Source: Pleionea sediminis (GTDB lineage: Bacteria; Pseudomonadota; Gammaproteobacteria; Enterobacterales; Kangiellaceae). From it: a DNA stretch of 64,000 bases. The position numbers and the translations under genes were made by a program. Under the pieces are notes generated by a model. It ran no database searches, was not told the DNA's origin, and was given only the letters and a program-made list of their open reading frames with translations. Each line of letters opens with the position of its first letter. Positions within the stretch are counted from its first letter, which is position 1. Positions 9,270 to 19,770 of this stretch are shown here, piece by piece. The stretch lies in the NCBI RefSeq assembly GCF_007570825.1, contig NZ_SUNB01000001.1:62001-126000 (forward strand). Reading direction: 5' to 3'.

Positions 9270-11192
9270 ATGAGCATTTTCGACAATTATCAGCAACGCT
9301 ACGAAGATCATCAGCAAGAAGAATACTCTCTGCAAGACTTCCTAGAGCTCTGCAAAAATGATCCAATGGCCTACGCCACGTCAGCAGAAAGAATGCTGAG
9401 AGCCATTGGCGAACCAGAACTAATAGACACAGCACAAGATCCCAGACTATCGCGATTATTTTCAAATAAAGTTATCGCACGTTATCCCGCTTTTGCCGAG
9501 TTCTACGGCATGGAAGAGTCGATTGAACAAATCGTTTCTTATTTCAAACATGCCGCTCAAGGACTCGAGGAACAAAAACAAATTCTTTATTTGTTGGGTC
9601 CTGTTGGTGGTGGTAAATCTTCTCTGGCTGAGAAGTTGAAAAAACTTATGGAAAAATATCCCATTTATGCCTTGAAAGGCTCGCCGGTGTTTGAGTCACC
9701 TTTAGGCTTATTTGATCCCGATGAAGACGGAAAAATTTTACTGGATGAATATGGTATCGCACGACGTTACTTAACCAAAATCATGTCACCTTGGGCTGTT
9801 AAACGTTTGAATGAGTTTGGAGGCGATATTTCAAAATTTAGTGTTGTAAAATTGCAACCCTCAATACTGAATCAAATCGCGATTGCAAAAACAGAACCGG
9901 GCGATGAAAACAATCAAGATATATCATCACTAGTCGGTAAAGTTGATATTCGAAAGTTAGAAGGTTTTGCCCAAAATGATCCTGATGCTTACAGTTACTC
10001 CGGCTCGCTTTGTCGTGCCAACCAAGGCGTCATGGAATTCGTCGAAATGTTCAAAGCCCCCATCAAAGTTTTGCATCCGCTATTAACAGCGACTCAAGAG
10101 GGTAACTATAACAGTACTGAAGGACTTTCAGCGTTACCTTTTGAAGGAACAATTCTCGCTCACTCCAATGAATCGGAGTGGCAAAGTTTTCGAAATAACA
10201 AAAACAATGAAGCTTTTCTCGATCGTGTATACATTGTGAAAGTGCCTTATTGCTTACGTGTTACTGAAGAAATTAAAATTTATGAAAAGTTATTACTCAA
10301 CAGTTCGCTCGCCGAGGCTCCTTGCTCTCCAAACACCTTGAAAATGTTAGCGCAATTTAGTGCCCTTTCTCGACTGAAAGAACCCGAAAACTCGAGTATT
10401 TATTCGAAAATGAGGGTGTATGATGGCGAAAGTTTAAAAGACACCGATCCTAAAGCTAAGTCCTATCAGGAATATCGAGATTACGCAGGTGTCGATGAAG
10501 GCATGACAGGATTATCCACGCGCTTCGCCTTTAAAATATTATCTCGAGTCTTTAACTTTGATTCGACTGAAGTCGCGGCAAACCCAGTGCACTTGCTCTA
10601 TGTTTTAGAGCAACAGATTGCGAGAGAACAATTTCCACAAGAAATTTACGAGAAATACCTAGAGCACATTAAAGGATTTCTTGTTCCTAATTACATTGAG
10701 TTTATCGGCAAAGAAATTCAAACCGCGTACCTCGAGTCTTATTCTGAGTACGGCCAAAACATTTTTGACCGCTACGTCACCTATGCAGACTTCTGGATTC
10801 AAGATCAAGAGTACCGAGATCCTGAAACCGGTGAGAACTTTGATCGTGCATCACTCAATGAAGAGTTAGAGAAAATAGAAAAACCCGCCGGAATTTCAAA
10901 CCCGAAAGATTTTCGAAATGAGGTGGTTAACTTTGTGCTTCGAGCACGAGCCAATAACGAAGGAAACAATCCAAACTGGACTAGCTACGAAAAATTACGA
11001 ACGGTTATTGAGAAGAAAATGTTTTCAAATACTGAGGACTTATTGCCGGTTATCTCTTTCAGTGCAAAGGCCTCTCAAGAAGATAAGAAAAAGCACGAAA
11101 ACTTTGTTGAGCGAATGGTCGAAAAAGGTTACACCGAAAAGCAAGTTCGATTATTGTGTGAATGGTATTTGCGTGTCAGAAAATCTTCGTAG
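9270..11192 (+). CDS. prkA: PrkA/YeaG family serine protein kinase
   Basis: 640 residues, the family length. The N-terminal AAA+-like domain carries a Walker A loop (GPVGGGKSS, about 110-118), and the C-terminal region is the PrkA kinase-like domain. In E. coli the YeaG/YeaH pair is induced by nitrogen starvation and stationary phase; in Bacillus PrkA affects sporulation through an ATP-dependent activity. The start is set by AGGTG five bases before the ATG. It heads the three-gene prkA-yeaH-spoVR operon, a constellation conserved across proteobacteria, with only 27 nt before yeaH. Its substrates here cannot be inferred. Confidence 0.95.
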   Translation: MSIFDNYQQRYEDHQQEEYSLQDFLELCKNDPMAYATSAERMLRAIGEPELIDTAQDPRLSRLFSNKVIARYPAFAEFYGMEESIEQIVSYFKHAAQGLEEQKQILYLLGPVGGGKSSLAEKLKKLMEKYPIYALKGSPVFESPLGLFDPDEDGKILLDEYGIARRYLTKIMSPWAVKRLNEFGGDISKFSVVKLQPSILNQIAIAKTEPGDENNQDISSLVGKVDIRKLEGFAQNDPDAYSYSGSLCRANQGVMEFVEMFKAPIKVLHPLLTATQEGNYNSTEGLSALPFEGTILAHSNESEWQSFRNNKNNEAFLDRVYIVKVPYCLRVTEEIKIYEKLLLNSSLAEAPCSPNTLKMLAQFSALSRLKEPENSSIYSKMRVYDGESLKDTDPKAKSYQEYRDYAGVDEGMTGLSTRFAFKILSRVFNFDSTEVAANPVHLLYVLEQQIAREQFPQEIYEKYLEHIKGFLVPNYIEFIGKEIQTAYLESYSEYGQNIFDRYVTYADFWIQDQEYRDPETGENFDRASLNEELEKIEKPAGISNPKDFRNEVVNFVLRARANNEGNNPNWTSYEKLRTVIEKKMFSNTEDLLPVISFSAKASQEDKKKHENFVERMVEKGYTEKQVRLLCEWYLRVRKSS

Positions 11193-11219
11193 TAAACCTC
11201 AAGTTTTAGGGGAGGCACC

Positions 11220-12485
11220 ATGACACAATTGATTGATAGAAGACCTAATGCAAAAAATAAAAGTACCGTTAATCGCCAAAGGTTTTTACGTCGATACAAA
11301 AAGCAAATAAAACGTGCGATTGCCGATCAAATCGGCAAACGCAGCGTGACCGATCTCGAAAAAGGTGAAAAGGTATCTATCCCCTCAAAAGATATCAAAG
11401 AACCGACTTTTCGGCACGGTGATGGCGGTGTTAAAGAGCGAATTTACCCCGGGAATAAAGAGTTTGTGCCGGGTGATAAAATTAAGCGCCCTCCTCCCGG
11501 AGGTGCCGGTCAAGGAGGTCGTCGAGCCAGTGATCAAGGTGAAGGTGAAGACGACTTCATGTTCGAGATCTCTAAAGACGAATACCTCGACTTATTATTT
11601 GATGACCTTGAGCTCCCCAACTTAAAGAAAAACCAACTCAAAAAAATGACCAAAACTCGTTCTGTCAGAGCGGGATTTACGACGGATGGCGTACCTGCAA
11701 ATTTAAGTATTGTGCGCTCGTTGCGCTCAGCTATGGCGCGGCGCATTGCACTGGGCTCTGAACCCAGAAGACAAAAAAAGGAACTGGAAGAAAAGTTAGC
11801 ACAACTCGAACAACTAGAACCCAGACCTCAACAAGAAATCATGGATCTCAAAAAGGAAATAGAAGCGCTGGAAGAGCGACTGAAAAAAATTCCTTTCATT
11901 GATACCTTTGATTTACGGTTTAATAACTACGCTCAACGTCCCGATCCAACGTCTCAAGCCGTTATGTTTTGTTTAATGGACGTTTCTGGCTCGATGGATC
12001 AAGCAACTAAAGATATGGCCAAACGTTTTTATATTTTACTGTATTTATTTTTAACTCGCAGTTATAAAGACGTGGAGGTTGTGTTTATACGTCATCACAC
12101 CCAAGCAAAAGAAGTTGATGAGCAAGAATTCTTTTACTCGCAAGAAACTGGCGGAACTATTGTATCAAGCGCCTTAAAGTTAATGGATAAAATCATCAAA
12201 GAACGCTATCCACTGGATCAATGGAATATTTACGCAGCCCAAGCATCAGATGGCGATAACTGGAACGACGATTCGCCTTTGTGTGGAAAATTATTGCGAC
12301 AAAATATTCTACCCGCCATTCGCTACTACGCTTACGTTGAGATAACACAACGAGAACATCAAAGTTTGTGGCATCAGTACGAACGACTACTGTCTGAGTT
12401 CGACAACTTTGCTATTCAACAAATTAAAGAACAGAGCGATATCTATCCCGTATTTAGAGAGTTCTTCAGGAAACAAGCTGCATGA
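11220..12485 (+). CDS. yeaH: YeaH/YhbH family protein (DUF444), VWA-like
   Basis: 421 residues. The N-terminal part is basic and low in complexity (a Gly/Arg-rich stretch near 85-110), followed by a Lys/Glu-rich coiled region (about 180-225). The C-terminal von Willebrand A-like fold has the MIDAS-type motif DVSGS at 254-258. It is the usual partner of PrkA/YeaG in the stress operon. Shine-Dalgarno GGGGAGG lies just before the ATG. Its last codons overlap the spoVR start by 4 nt (ATGA), implying coupled translation. Confidence 0.94.
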   Translation: MTQLIDRRPNAKNKSTVNRQRFLRRYKKQIKRAIADQIGKRSVTDLEKGEKVSIPSKDIKEPTFRHGDGGVKERIYPGNKEFVPGDKIKRPPPGGAGQGGRRASDQGEGEDDFMFEISKDEYLDLLFDDLELPNLKKNQLKKMTKTRSVRAGFTTDGVPANLSIVRSLRSAMARRIALGSEPRRQKKELEEKLAQLEQLEPRPQQEIMDLKKEIEALEERLKKIPFIDTFDLRFNNYAQRPDPTSQAVMFCLMDVSGSMDQATKDMAKRFYILLYLFLTRSYKDVEVVFIRHHTQAKEVDEQEFFYSQETGGTIVSSALKLMDKIIKERYPLDQWNIYAAQASDGDNWNDDSPLCGKLLRQNILPAIRYYAYVEITQREHQSLWHQYERLLSEFDNFAIQQIKEQSDIYPVFREFFRKQAA

Positions 12486-14014
12486 GTAAAAAGAAGAAAA
12501 AAGAGCCTATTTCAACTGGATCCGATTGGACTTTCGAGCTCATCGAAGAATACTACGATGCCATTGAAAAGACAGCTGCAAAATACGAACTCGATACTTA
12601 TCCCAATCAGATAGAAATAATCACTGCTGAGCAAATGCTCGATGCCTATGCCAGTGTCGGTATGCCAATTGGCTACAACCATTGGTCATTTGGCAAACAT
12701 TTCATTAGTAACGAACAACAATACCGTCGTGGCCGAATGGGCTTAGCGTATGAAATAGTGATTAATTCAAACCCTTGTATCGCCTATCTCATGGAAGAAA
12801 ACACCATGATGATGCAAGCACTTGTTATGGCGCACGCCAGTTTTGGTCACAACTCATTTTTTAAAGGCAACTATCTATTTCGTACCTGGACAGATGCTGA
12901 AGCCATTATCGACTATTTACTATTCGCCAAAAAATACGTAACTGATTGCGAACAGCGCTATGGTATCGACGAAGTCGAGAATTTATTGGATTCATGTCAT
13001 GCGCTAATGAATTACGGCGTGGACCGCTATAAACGCCCCTACCCAATTTCGATGCGCGAAGAAAAGCGGCGCCAGAAAGAACGCGAAGCGTTTCTGCAGT
13101 CTCAAGTGAACGAATTGTGGAGTACAATTCCCAAAAAACAACGCAAAGATCTTGAAGCGGCGCGTAAACGTTTTCCACAAGAACCACAGGAAAACATATT
13201 ATACTTCATCGAAAAGCATGCCCCTTTGTTGGAGCCCTGGCAGCGAGAAATTATTCGTATCGTTCGAAAGATAGGCCAATATTTTTATCCTCAGCGCCAG
13301 ACTCAGGTCATGAATGAAGGTTGGGCCTGTTTTTGGCACTACACCCTTCTCAACGATATGTACGACCAGGGCTTACTATCTGATGGCTTTATGATGGAGT
13401 TTTTGCAAAGTCACACTAATGTCGTTTACCAACCGGATTTTGATAGCCCTTACTTCTCGGGTATTAATCCCTATGCTCTTGGCTATGCCATGATGCAAGA
13501 CATTAAAAGAATTTGTGAAAATCCAACCGACGAAGACAAATACTGGTTTCCTGATTTTGCCGGTTCCGATTGGCTGGAAACGTTGAACTTTGCAATGAAA
13601 AACTTTAAAGACGAAAGTTTTATTGCACAGTTTTTATCACCTAACTTAATTCGCGAGTTTAAACTATTTAGCATTCTGGACGATGATCAAGAAAACACAC
13701 TTTCCGTTGAATCCATTCATAATGAGTCGGGTTACAAACACATCCGTCATCTCCTCTCAAACCAATACAATTTGAGTATGAACGAGCCTAATATTCAGGT
13801 CTTTAATGTGGATGTCCGGGGAGATCGTAGTATGACATTACGTCATACGCCGCATAATAGAATTCCATTGGCTGATACTCAAAGCGAAGTATTGAAGCAC
13901 TTACATCAATTGTGGGGATTTGCGGTGAAACTGGAAGGAATCGATGACGATGATCAACCCTTCATCATCGACCAGATGCCTCCTAATGAAAAAGACAAAA
14001 GGAAGACTGCCTAG
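12482..14014 (+). CDS. SpoVR family protein (YcgB-like)
   Basis: 510 residues, full length for the SpoVR/YcgB family. The start of the conserved domain ([20 protein letters not shown]) and the signature region [14 protein letters not shown] (about 275-290) are both present. SpoVR was named for spore cortex formation in Bacillus; in proteobacteria it is a general-stress protein of unknown biochemistry that travels with prkA and yeaH. It overlaps yeaH by 4 nt and ends the operon, converging on fadR 19 nt away. No strong terminator is visible in that short gap. Confidence 0.93.
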   Translation: MSKKKKKEPISTGSDWTFELIEEYYDAIEKTAAKYELDTYPNQIEIITAEQMLDAYASVGMPIGYNHWSFGKHFISNEQQYRRGRMGLAYEIVINSNPCIAYLMEENTMMMQALVMAHASFGHNSFFKGNYLFRTWTDAEAIIDYLLFAKKYVTDCEQRYGIDEVENLLDSCHALMNYGVDRYKRPYPISMREEKRRQKEREAFLQSQVNELWSTIPKKQRKDLEAARKRFPQEPQENILYFIEKHAPLLEPWQREIIRIVRKIGQYFYPQRQTQVMNEGWACFWHYTLLNDMYDQGLLSDGFMMEFLQSHTNVVYQPDFDSPYFSGINPYALGYAMMQDIKRICENPTDEDKYWFPDFAGSDWLETLNFAMKNFKDESFIAQFLSPNLIREFKLFSILDDDQENTLSVESIHNESGYKHIRHLLSNQYNLSMNEPNIQVFNVDVRGDRSMTLRHTPHNRIPLADTQSEVLKHLHQLWGFAVKLEGIDDDDQPFIIDQMPPNEKDKRKTA

Positions 14015-14033
14015 CGCTTGCTATCAATGCGCT

Positions 14034-14762
14034 TTAGTTGTCTTCCTCTAAGTCACTGAGAGCATTTAATTTTTCACGCATTTCTTGCCAGATAGCGCCA
14101 GATTCATGGCCGTATTTCCATAACTTATCAATCAAGTTATCGATATCACCCGACTCAATAATTGCTGTTAGCTCAGAGTAAAAGCTCTTCGCTGCCTGAC
14201 GCGATTTCTCATTCGAAAAATAATATTCTCCGATTCGGTAATAAATAGTCTTAAAACCATTGAGCATCAATGTATAGACAGGATTGCCCGCAGCGATAGT
14301 TGCTTTGTGATGAAACGACCAATCAAAATCAATATAGGCCGTTGCGGTATCTTCAACGTTTTCCAACTCTTTGAGTAGCTCTATTACTTGTTGTGGATTA
14401 CTTTTCACCGCAAGTCGAAGATAAATTGCACTCATATTAGTGCGAGCGTTGAGTAATTGGTCGGCAATGGTTAATGACCCTTCATCATCAAGACGGACGA
14501 TGGTATCTAAGATATTAAGACCAGCAGTCTCCCAAATATCATTCACTTTGGTCGGTTTGCCATGCTGTATCGTTAACCAGCCATCACGAGCCAGCCGTTG
14601 CAATACCTCACGTAACGTCGTTCGGGTAACACCAATTAGGTCCGAGAGCTCACGCTCAGCCGGTAAAATGGTCCCTGCGGCAAACTTACCGCGCCAGATA
14701 GACTCGACGATGTATTGTTCAGCAAAAGCTGCCGGACTTTTCGCCTTAATTGGCGTCGTCAT
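14034..14762 (-). CDS. fadR: Fatty acid metabolism regulator FadR (GntR family)
   Basis: Acyl-CoA-responsive regulator that represses fatty-acid degradation and activates unsaturated fatty-acid synthesis. The N-terminal winged helix is almost identical to E. coli FadR (ERELSDLIGVTRTTLREVLQ, then RLARDGWLTIQHGKPTKVN); the C-terminal helical domain binds acyl-CoA. An upstream ATG at 14795 is in frame, but family alignment favours the ATG at 14762 (MTTPIKAKSPAAFAEQY). That gives 242 residues against 239 in E. coli. The divergent partner nhaB is the conserved neighbour in enterics and vibrios. A candidate FadR operator at 14857-14873 suggests autoregulation. Confidence 0.95.
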   Translation of the reverse strand: MTTPIKAKSPAAFAEQYIVESIWRGKFAAGTILPAERELSDLIGVTRTTLREVLQRLARDGWLTIQHGKPTKVNDIWETAGLNILDTIVRLDDEGSLTIADQLLNARTNMSAIYLRLAVKSNPQQVIELLKELENVEDTATAYIDFDWSFHHKATIAAGNPVYTLMLNGFKTIYYRIGEYYFSNEKSRQAAKSFYSELTAIIESGDIDNLIDKLWKYGHESGAIWQEMREKLNALSDLEEDN

Positions 14763-14856
14763 GTGGTATGTTACTTTATTTTGATGATCGGTCATTGCAA
14801 TAATCTACAGTGATGTCGCCAAGCAAAATACAAAAGCTTGACGGCAAATTTCATTG

Positions 14857-14873
14857 AACTGGTCTGAGTTCCA
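14857..14873 (+). promoter_or_regulatory. Candidate FadR operator upstream of fadR
   Basis: AACTGGTCTGAGTTCCA matches the first half of the FadR consensus perfectly (AACTGGTCNGA), but the second half-site is degenerate. It lies about 95 bp upstream of the chosen fadR start, in the fadR/nhaB divergent region. The rest of that region (14763-15091) shows only a 30-codon ORF of doubtful meaning and the nhaB Shine-Dalgarno AGGAA. Confidence 0.4.
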
Positions 14874-15091
14874 ACCTGAAGTCTAAGGATATACCTTAAC
14901 ATGAGTTATTGGAAGCCTATTGAGAATTTCCCGCCGATTCGGACGACTTGTGCTGCAGATCCACATTTTCTGGCAAATAAAAAACTGAACTAGGAAAATC
15001 GACGGAAAGCCATTAAAATATGTGCCCTTATTCGTACCCGCTTAACCTCTAAGCCCAACAATCCCTTTTTTAGAACAGGAATCAAGCAACA

Positions 15092-16738
15092 ATGCCTAAG
15101 TCTATTCAAATGGCGTTCCTCCGCAACTTTTTGGGACATGCTCCTGATTGGTATAAATTAACCATTATCGCATTTTTAGTTATCAATCCGCTCATATTTT
15201 TTGGTGCCGGAGAAGCAGGAAACACTCTCGCAGGATGGGCACTCATACTCGAATTTATATTTACTCTTGCAATGGCGCTTAAATGTTACCCCCTTCAGCC
15301 AGGTGGTTTACTCGCTTTAGAAGCCGTGTTTATGGGGTTGACGAGTCCAGAAACCGTGATGCACGAAGTCGAATCTAACTTGCCCGTCATATTGCTATTA
15401 GTCTTCATGGTGGCCGGTATTTACTTCATGAAGCAACTTCTATTGTTTACATTTACCAAAATTCTTTTAGGTGTGCGCTCTAAAGCACTCTTATCTCTAC
15501 TTTTTAGCTCGGTTGCCGCATTGCTTTCGGCGTTTTTAGATGCACTTACGGTAACTGCAGTTGTCATTTCTGTTGGTGTCGGGTTCTACGGTATTTATCA
15601 CAAAGTGGCATCAGGAAAAGCATACCATCAGGATCACGATCATAGCGGAGATGATGAAGTTCATGAACTTCATCGAGAAGATCTCGACCGCTTCCGTTCA
15701 TTTTTACGCAGCTTGTTAATGCATGCCGCAGTCGGTACGGCGTTAGGTGGCGTATGTACTCTTGTTGGGGAACCCCAAAACTTATTGATCGCAGAACGTG
15801 CAAACTGGGGATTTGGCGAGTTTTTTATCCGTATGTCACCCGTAACCATTCCAGTTTTAATTACCGGATTACTCACCTGCTATTTTCTAGAAAAATTAAA
15901 ATGGTTCGGTTATGGCGACAACATTCCTGAAAACGTTCGAGCCATTATGGAAGACTTTGCAAAAGACGAAGATTCAAAGCGCGGATTACAAGCTAAAGTT
16001 GCTTTAGTCATGCAAGGCCTGATTGCCATTTGGTTGATTATCGCATTGATGTTCCACTTAGCTGAAGTTGGCTTAATTGGTTTATCGGTTATTGTACTGG
16101 CCACAACCTTTACCGGTGTAATTGACGAACACAGTATTGGAAAGTCTTTCGAAGAAGCGCTTCCCTTCACCGCGTTGTTAACTGTATTTTTTGCCATCGT
16201 CGCAGTGATTTCTGAGAATCAATTATTTGCTCCCATCATCAATGTTGTATTGCAAATGGAAGGTCCACATCAAGTCGCCATGTTCTACGTTGCCAACGGT
16301 GTTTTATCGATGGTCAGCGATAATGTTTTCGTGGCGACTGTCTACATTAATGAAGTTGCTAAGGCAGCACTTGAAGGTTCCATATCGCGAGATACTTTCG
16401 ATATGCTTGCCGTCGCCATCAATACAGGAACCAATATTCCCAGTGTAGCGACACCCAATGGACAAGCGGCTTTCTTATTCTTATTGACATCAGCACTCGC
16501 TCCTCTTATTCGATTGTCATACGGGCGAATGGTTATCATGGCATTGCCCTACACCATTACAATGAGCATTGTTGGTTTAGTCATGGTATACGTAACACTA
16601 CAACCCTCGACCGATAAAATGTACCAGGAAAAACTAATTAACCATCACTCTTTAGAAGACCTCTGCATCTCGATGCAAGGCACATGGCAAAATGAACACT
16701 GTAATTTACACACTCGTAAAAAAAGCGGTGGCCATTAA
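15092..16738 (+). CDS. nhaB: Na+/H+ antiporter NhaB
   Basis: 548 residues (E. coli NhaB has 513), a polytopic inner-membrane antiporter exporting Na+ in exchange for H+. The N-terminal signature ([20 protein letters not shown]) and the core motifs ([32 protein letters not shown]) are characteristic. A His/Asp/Glu-rich cytoplasmic loop lies at about 172-195 ([16 protein letters not shown]). It might sense pH or bind metal, though that is inference. Transcribed divergently from fadR, as in other gammaproteobacteria, with AGGAA ten bases before the ATG. It ends at a bidirectional terminator shared with dnaQ. Confidence 0.95.
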   Translation: MPKSIQMAFLRNFLGHAPDWYKLTIIAFLVINPLIFFGAGEAGNTLAGWALILEFIFTLAMALKCYPLQPGGLLALEAVFMGLTSPETVMHEVESNLPVILLLVFMVAGIYFMKQLLLFTFTKILLGVRSKALLSLLFSSVAALLSAFLDALTVTAVVISVGVGFYGIYHKVASGKAYHQDHDHSGDDEVHELHREDLDRFRSFLRSLLMHAAVGTALGGVCTLVGEPQNLLIAERANWGFGEFFIRMSPVTIPVLITGLLTCYFLEKLKWFGYGDNIPENVRAIMEDFAKDEDSKRGLQAKVALVMQGLIAIWLIIALMFHLAEVGLIGLSVIVLATTFTGVIDEHSIGKSFEEALPFTALLTVFFAIVAVISENQLFAPIINVVLQMEGPHQVAMFYVANGVLSMVSDNVFVATVYINEVAKAALEGSISRDTFDMLAVAINTGTNIPSVATPNGQAAFLFLLTSALAPLIRLSYGRMVIMALPYTITMSIVGLVMVYVTLQPSTDKMYQEKLINHHSLEDLCISMQGTWQNEHCNLHTRKKSGGH

Positions 16739-16762
16739 GAAATACATGAGAAATGAGAAATA

Positions 16763-16790
16763 AAAAAGGCCACTAAAGTGGCCTTTTTTA
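16763..16790. terminator. Bidirectional terminator between nhaB and dnaQ
   Basis: A6-GGCCACT / AGTGGCC-T6 form a perfect stem with a 2-nt centre. The A and T tracts on either side serve the converging nhaB (+) and dnaQ (-) transcripts. Confidence 0.92.
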
Positions 16791-16806
16791 TTTACGTAAT
16801 TCATGA

Positions 16807-17535
16807 TTACTCAGTCGAAACAGCTTCACTCTCATCCCAAATTAACTTTCCACCAGAAGCTTTGCGAATAGCCTCTAACCGCTCTTGGTGCGCCTGTTCT
16901 TCGGTAGGATTTGCACGAATCACTTTAAGTGGCTGGCTTTTACGAATACGCCGAATTCCCGCGCCACGTTTACCTTCGTCTAAAAAGTCTTGATGAGAAG
17001 ACAAAGTCAACGACGTTTGCCCCCCAGTCATCAAAAGATAAACATCGGCCAGAATTTCTGAATCGAGTAACGCTCCGTGAAGCGTTCGATGGGAATTATC
17101 GATATGATAACGTCGGCAGAGCGCATCTAGATTATTTTTTTGTCCCGGAAACATTTGTCGCGCTAGAGCAAGCGTGTCCAGTACGGAACAATAATCTTCC
17201 ATTTTTCCACGACCGTCATCTAAACATTTTAATTCCCAGTCAAGGAAACCAATATCAAATGGCGCATTATGAATAACAAGTTCTGCACCATCGACAAATT
17301 TAATAAAGTCATCGACAATTTCAGAAAATCGAGGCTTATCCGCTAAATATTCGTTGGTAATTCCATGAACTTGAATTGCGCCATCATCAACAATACGGTC
17401 AGGTTGAATATACTGATGATAATGTCGCCCGGTAAGCTTGCGATCCACCAATTCGACACAACCAATTTCGATGATTTTATGTCCTTGCGAAGGTTCAAGT
17501 CCGGTGGTTTCTGTATCCAGTACAACCTGTCTCAT
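16807..17535 (-). CDS. dnaQ: DNA polymerase III epsilon subunit (proofreading 3'-5' exonuclease)
   Basis: 242 residues. DEDDh exonuclease motifs are complete: Exo I LDTETTG (Asp7, Glu9), Exo II HNAPFDIGFLD (Asp94), and Exo III with His153 and Asp158, matching Asp12/Glu14/Asp103/His162/Asp167 of E. coli. The C-terminal tail (about 185-242) is the segment that tethers the exonuclease to the alpha subunit. It is co-oriented with rnhA and yafS (the Pseudomonas-like order), unlike E. coli where rnhA and dnaQ diverge. Its start lies 71 nt after the rnhA stop, so a separate promoter is possible. Confidence 0.96.
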   Translation of the reverse strand: MRQVVLDTETTGLEPSQGHKIIEIGCVELVDRKLTGRHYHQYIQPDRIVDDGAIQVHGITNEYLADKPRFSEIVDDFIKFVDGAELVIHNAPFDIGFLDWELKCLDDGRGKMEDYCSVLDTLALARQMFPGQKNNLDALCRRYHIDNSHRTLHGALLDSEILADVYLLMTGGQTSLTLSSHQDFLDEGKRGAGIRRIRKSQPLKVIRANPTEEQAHQERLEAIRKASGGKLIWDESEAVSTE

Positions 17536-17606
17536 AATTTTTTATTCGCTTTTTTGAATGAAATTTATTTAATTCGAAATGTCGCTAACCATTACACAGA
17601 AATGAT

Positions 17607-18050
17607 TCACGAATGGCCTAAAACGGATTCCACGCCTCGATTCGCAAGTTCATCGGCTAATTCGTTTTCCGGATGACCGCTATGCCCTTTGACCCAATGC
17701 CAATGGACGTCATGTTGCTTGACAACCTCATCGAGCATTTTCCATAAATCCGCATTTTTAACTGGCTTTTTTGCTGAGTTTTTCCAGCCACGTTTTTTCC
17801 AACCGTCCATCCACTCGGTGATCCCTTTACGTACGTATTGCGAGTCAGTGGTTAAATCTACACGACAGCGTCGATTAAGCGCCTTTAGCCCCTCAATGGC
17901 TGCCATTAACTCCATTCGGTTATTGGTGGTGTCTAATTCACCGCCAAAAAGCTCTTTCTCATGCTTTCCCATGCGCAAAAAAGCGCCCCATCCGCCAGGA
18001 CCAGGATTACCCTTACAGGCCCCGTCAGTAAAAATTTCTACGGTATCCAC
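17607..18050 (-). CDS. rnhA: Ribonuclease HI
   Basis: 147 residues. It degrades the RNA strand of RNA-DNA hybrids (R-loops, primers). All catalytic residues are present: Asp9 (FTDGA), Glu47 (NRMELMAA), Asp69 (TTDSQYV) and Asp133 (ENELADELA). His123 lies in the flexible loop ([10 protein letters not shown]). The basic handle region ([16 protein letters not shown], about 84-99) that grips the hybrid is intact. It is downstream of yafS by 16 nt and probably cotranscribed with it. Confidence 0.97.
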   Translation of the reverse strand: MDTVEIFTDGACKGNPGPGGWGAFLRMGKHEKELFGGELDTTNNRMELMAAIEGLKALNRRCRVDLTTDSQYVRKGITEWMDGWKKRGWKNSAKKPVKNADLWKMLDEVVKQHDVHWHWVKGHSGHPENELADELANRGVESVLGHS

Positions 18051-18066
18051 GAAAATATCTTTGCCT

Positions 18067-18813
18067 TTAATTTTGTACTTTTTTCAACTCACGCTCAACG
18101 AGACGTCGCACGCTCGGCTCAGCAAATCTGGCTGGCACAAGTTTTCGGTTATTATTCCATGATGGGCGAACCGGTGTGATGGTTGAAACGCATTTTTTGG
18201 CAATTATAAAGTAATGACTGGTAAAGAAAGAAGCGACGTTTTCATAAAGTGAGGAATCTTCACCGGATTGTCTCAATCCGAGTCCTATGTATGACTCGAT
18301 AGAAAACCCTAACAACATTAGCCAGTCGCGAATACGAGAAAGACCTATCAAACGCTTTTCGCGACAGGACTTCTTCATAATGCGACAGCCTAAATGACGA
18401 CCACCATACCAACTGAGCGGATTAATACCCGTTAATATGAGATGTCCGTCAGGAATTACGATACGTTCAATTTCACGTAACAATTGGTGAGGTTCATTAA
18501 TAAATTCAAGAACATGAGCACACAATGCAATATCAACCGAGTCGGAAGCGAGAGGCAAAGCATCGTACGATGAAAGCACATCGGCGGGCCCATTATCTGG
18601 ACCAATATTAAACCAATGCTTTACTGGACTGCGTGAGACCGATAAAAAAGCCGAAAGCGGACCTAGCGCCACACCATAATAACCAAATAATTCCGGTAAT
18701 AGGGTATTCAGTTGTCGTTGCGCATGATAGCAAGCTCGTTCACCACCAAATAGCTCAGACCAATCTTGAGGGATTGGTTTAAGGTTGTCTGGACTGCTCT
18801 GCTCTTGGTACAT
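18067..18813 (-). CDS. yafS: Class I SAM-dependent methyltransferase, YafS-like
   Basis: 248 residues. A methyltransferase-11-type core is seen in the central region: the acidic post-II segment [20 protein letters not shown] and the following [20 protein letters not shown]. The early SAM glycine loop is degenerate ([11 protein letters not shown]). The gloB-yafS-rnhA-dnaQ neighbourhood is the conserved context of YafS. Its substrate is not established in any organism I can cite. The start lies 39 nt from the divergent gloB start, so the two promoters must overlap. Confidence 0.8.
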   Translation of the reverse strand: MYQEQSSPDNLKPIPQDWSELFGGERACYHAQRQLNTLLPELFGYYGVALGPLSAFLSVSRSPVKHWFNIGPDNGPADVLSSYDALPLASDSVDIALCAHVLEFINEPHQLLREIERIVIPDGHLILTGINPLSWYGGRHLGCRIMKKSCREKRLIGLSRIRDWLMLLGFSIESYIGLGLRQSGEDSSLYENVASFFTSHYFIIAKKCVSTITPVRPSWNNNRKLVPARFAEPSVRRLVERELKKVQN

Positions 18814-18852
18814 TAAACGGCTCTCAACTACGTAATTTAAGGTTCGTCTTAC

Positions 18853-19635
18853 ATGTCAGACTCGTCGTTCACTATTAAACCCATCAAAGCCTTCACTGAT
18901 AACTATATATGGGCTTTAGTAAATAATCGAGCCTCAGAGTGTATCGTCGTTGATCCCGGAGATGCTGAGCCGGTAGAAAACTTCTTAAAATCCAATAAGT
19001 TAAGTCTTTCAGCCATCTTGATCACTCATCATCATTTTGATCATACAGGAGGCATTATCGATCTCAAAAAGAACCACAAATGTCATGTCTATGGGCCCGA
19101 AAATCCCAAAATTAACGGAATCGACACGGTTCTGAAAGAAGGCGACACCCTCGAGTTAAACGAATTTGGGGGCCAATACCACATCATTGAAGTCCCGGGG
19201 CACACGCTCGATCACATTGCTTATATTGGCAGCGGTCATGTATTTTGTGGCGACACGTTATTTTCAGCTGGCTGTGGACGACTGTTTGAGGGCACTCCAG
19301 AGCAAATGTGGCACTCTCTATCCAAGTTGAGAAACCTGTCTGATGAAACTCTGGTTTACTGCACTCACGAGTATACCCAGGCCAACTTAAAGTTTGCGCA
19401 AGCTGTTGAGCCAACTAATAAACAGCTGATGCGACGTGTTGAAGAAGTAAATCAATTACGCAGTCAAGATCGTCCGACTGTGCCAAGTAACATGGCTTTA
19501 GAAAAAGCAACCAATCCTTTCTTAAGAGCAGAAGAAATACCTATAAAACAATCAGCGGAAACTTTTTCCGGTCATTCGTTGTCTACTCCTGTGGAAGTCT
19601 TCGCAACGGTACGTCAATGGAAAGACAATTTTTAA
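18853..19635 (+). CDS. gloB: Hydroxyacylglutathione hydrolase (glyoxalase II)
   Basis: 260 residues of the metallo-beta-lactamase fold. It hydrolyses S-D-lactoylglutathione to D-lactate and glutathione, the last step of methylglyoxal detoxification. The binuclear metal motif THHHFDH (58-64) is followed by further ligands in VPGHTLDH and FCGDTLFSAGCGR. The C-terminal glutathione-binding segment NPFLRAEE is present. Divergent from yafS and followed by mltD, a conserved gammaproteobacterial arrangement. The glutathione link is consistent with gshA elsewhere in the window. Confidence 0.95.
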   Translation: MSDSSFTIKPIKAFTDNYIWALVNNRASECIVVDPGDAEPVENFLKSNKLSLSAILITHHHFDHTGGIIDLKKNHKCHVYGPENPKINGIDTVLKEGDTLELNEFGGQYHIIEVPGHTLDHIAYIGSGHVFCGDTLFSAGCGRLFEGTPEQMWHSLSKLRNLSDETLVYCTHEYTQANLKFAQAVEPTNKQLMRRVEEVNQLRSQDRPTVPSNMALEKATNPFLRAEEIPIKQSAETFSGHSLSTPVEVFATVRQWKDNF

Positions 19636-19663
19636 AGGACGGTGCGAATAAACCGTTTTGAGA

Positions 19664-19692
19664 TTGACACTTATCTTTTATAAAAATAGTAT
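19664..19692 (+). promoter_or_regulatory. Sigma-70-type promoter of mltD
   Basis: A perfect -35 box TTGACA (19664-19669), a 17-bp spacer and a -10 box TAGTAT (19687-19692) lie 78 bp upstream of the mltD ATG. Confidence 0.7.
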
Positions 19693-19770
19693 ATTAACCC
19701 AAATTGGCGGTCGACTTTTATTCTTAAACCGAGAATCGACTACCCAAAACCTATCGAATATCTGTTGTCT

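Noticed and set aside
14013-14033. AGCGC...GCGCT inverted repeat between spoVR and fadR
   Set aside because: Only 5-bp arms with an 11-nt loop and no T tract; not a credible terminator.
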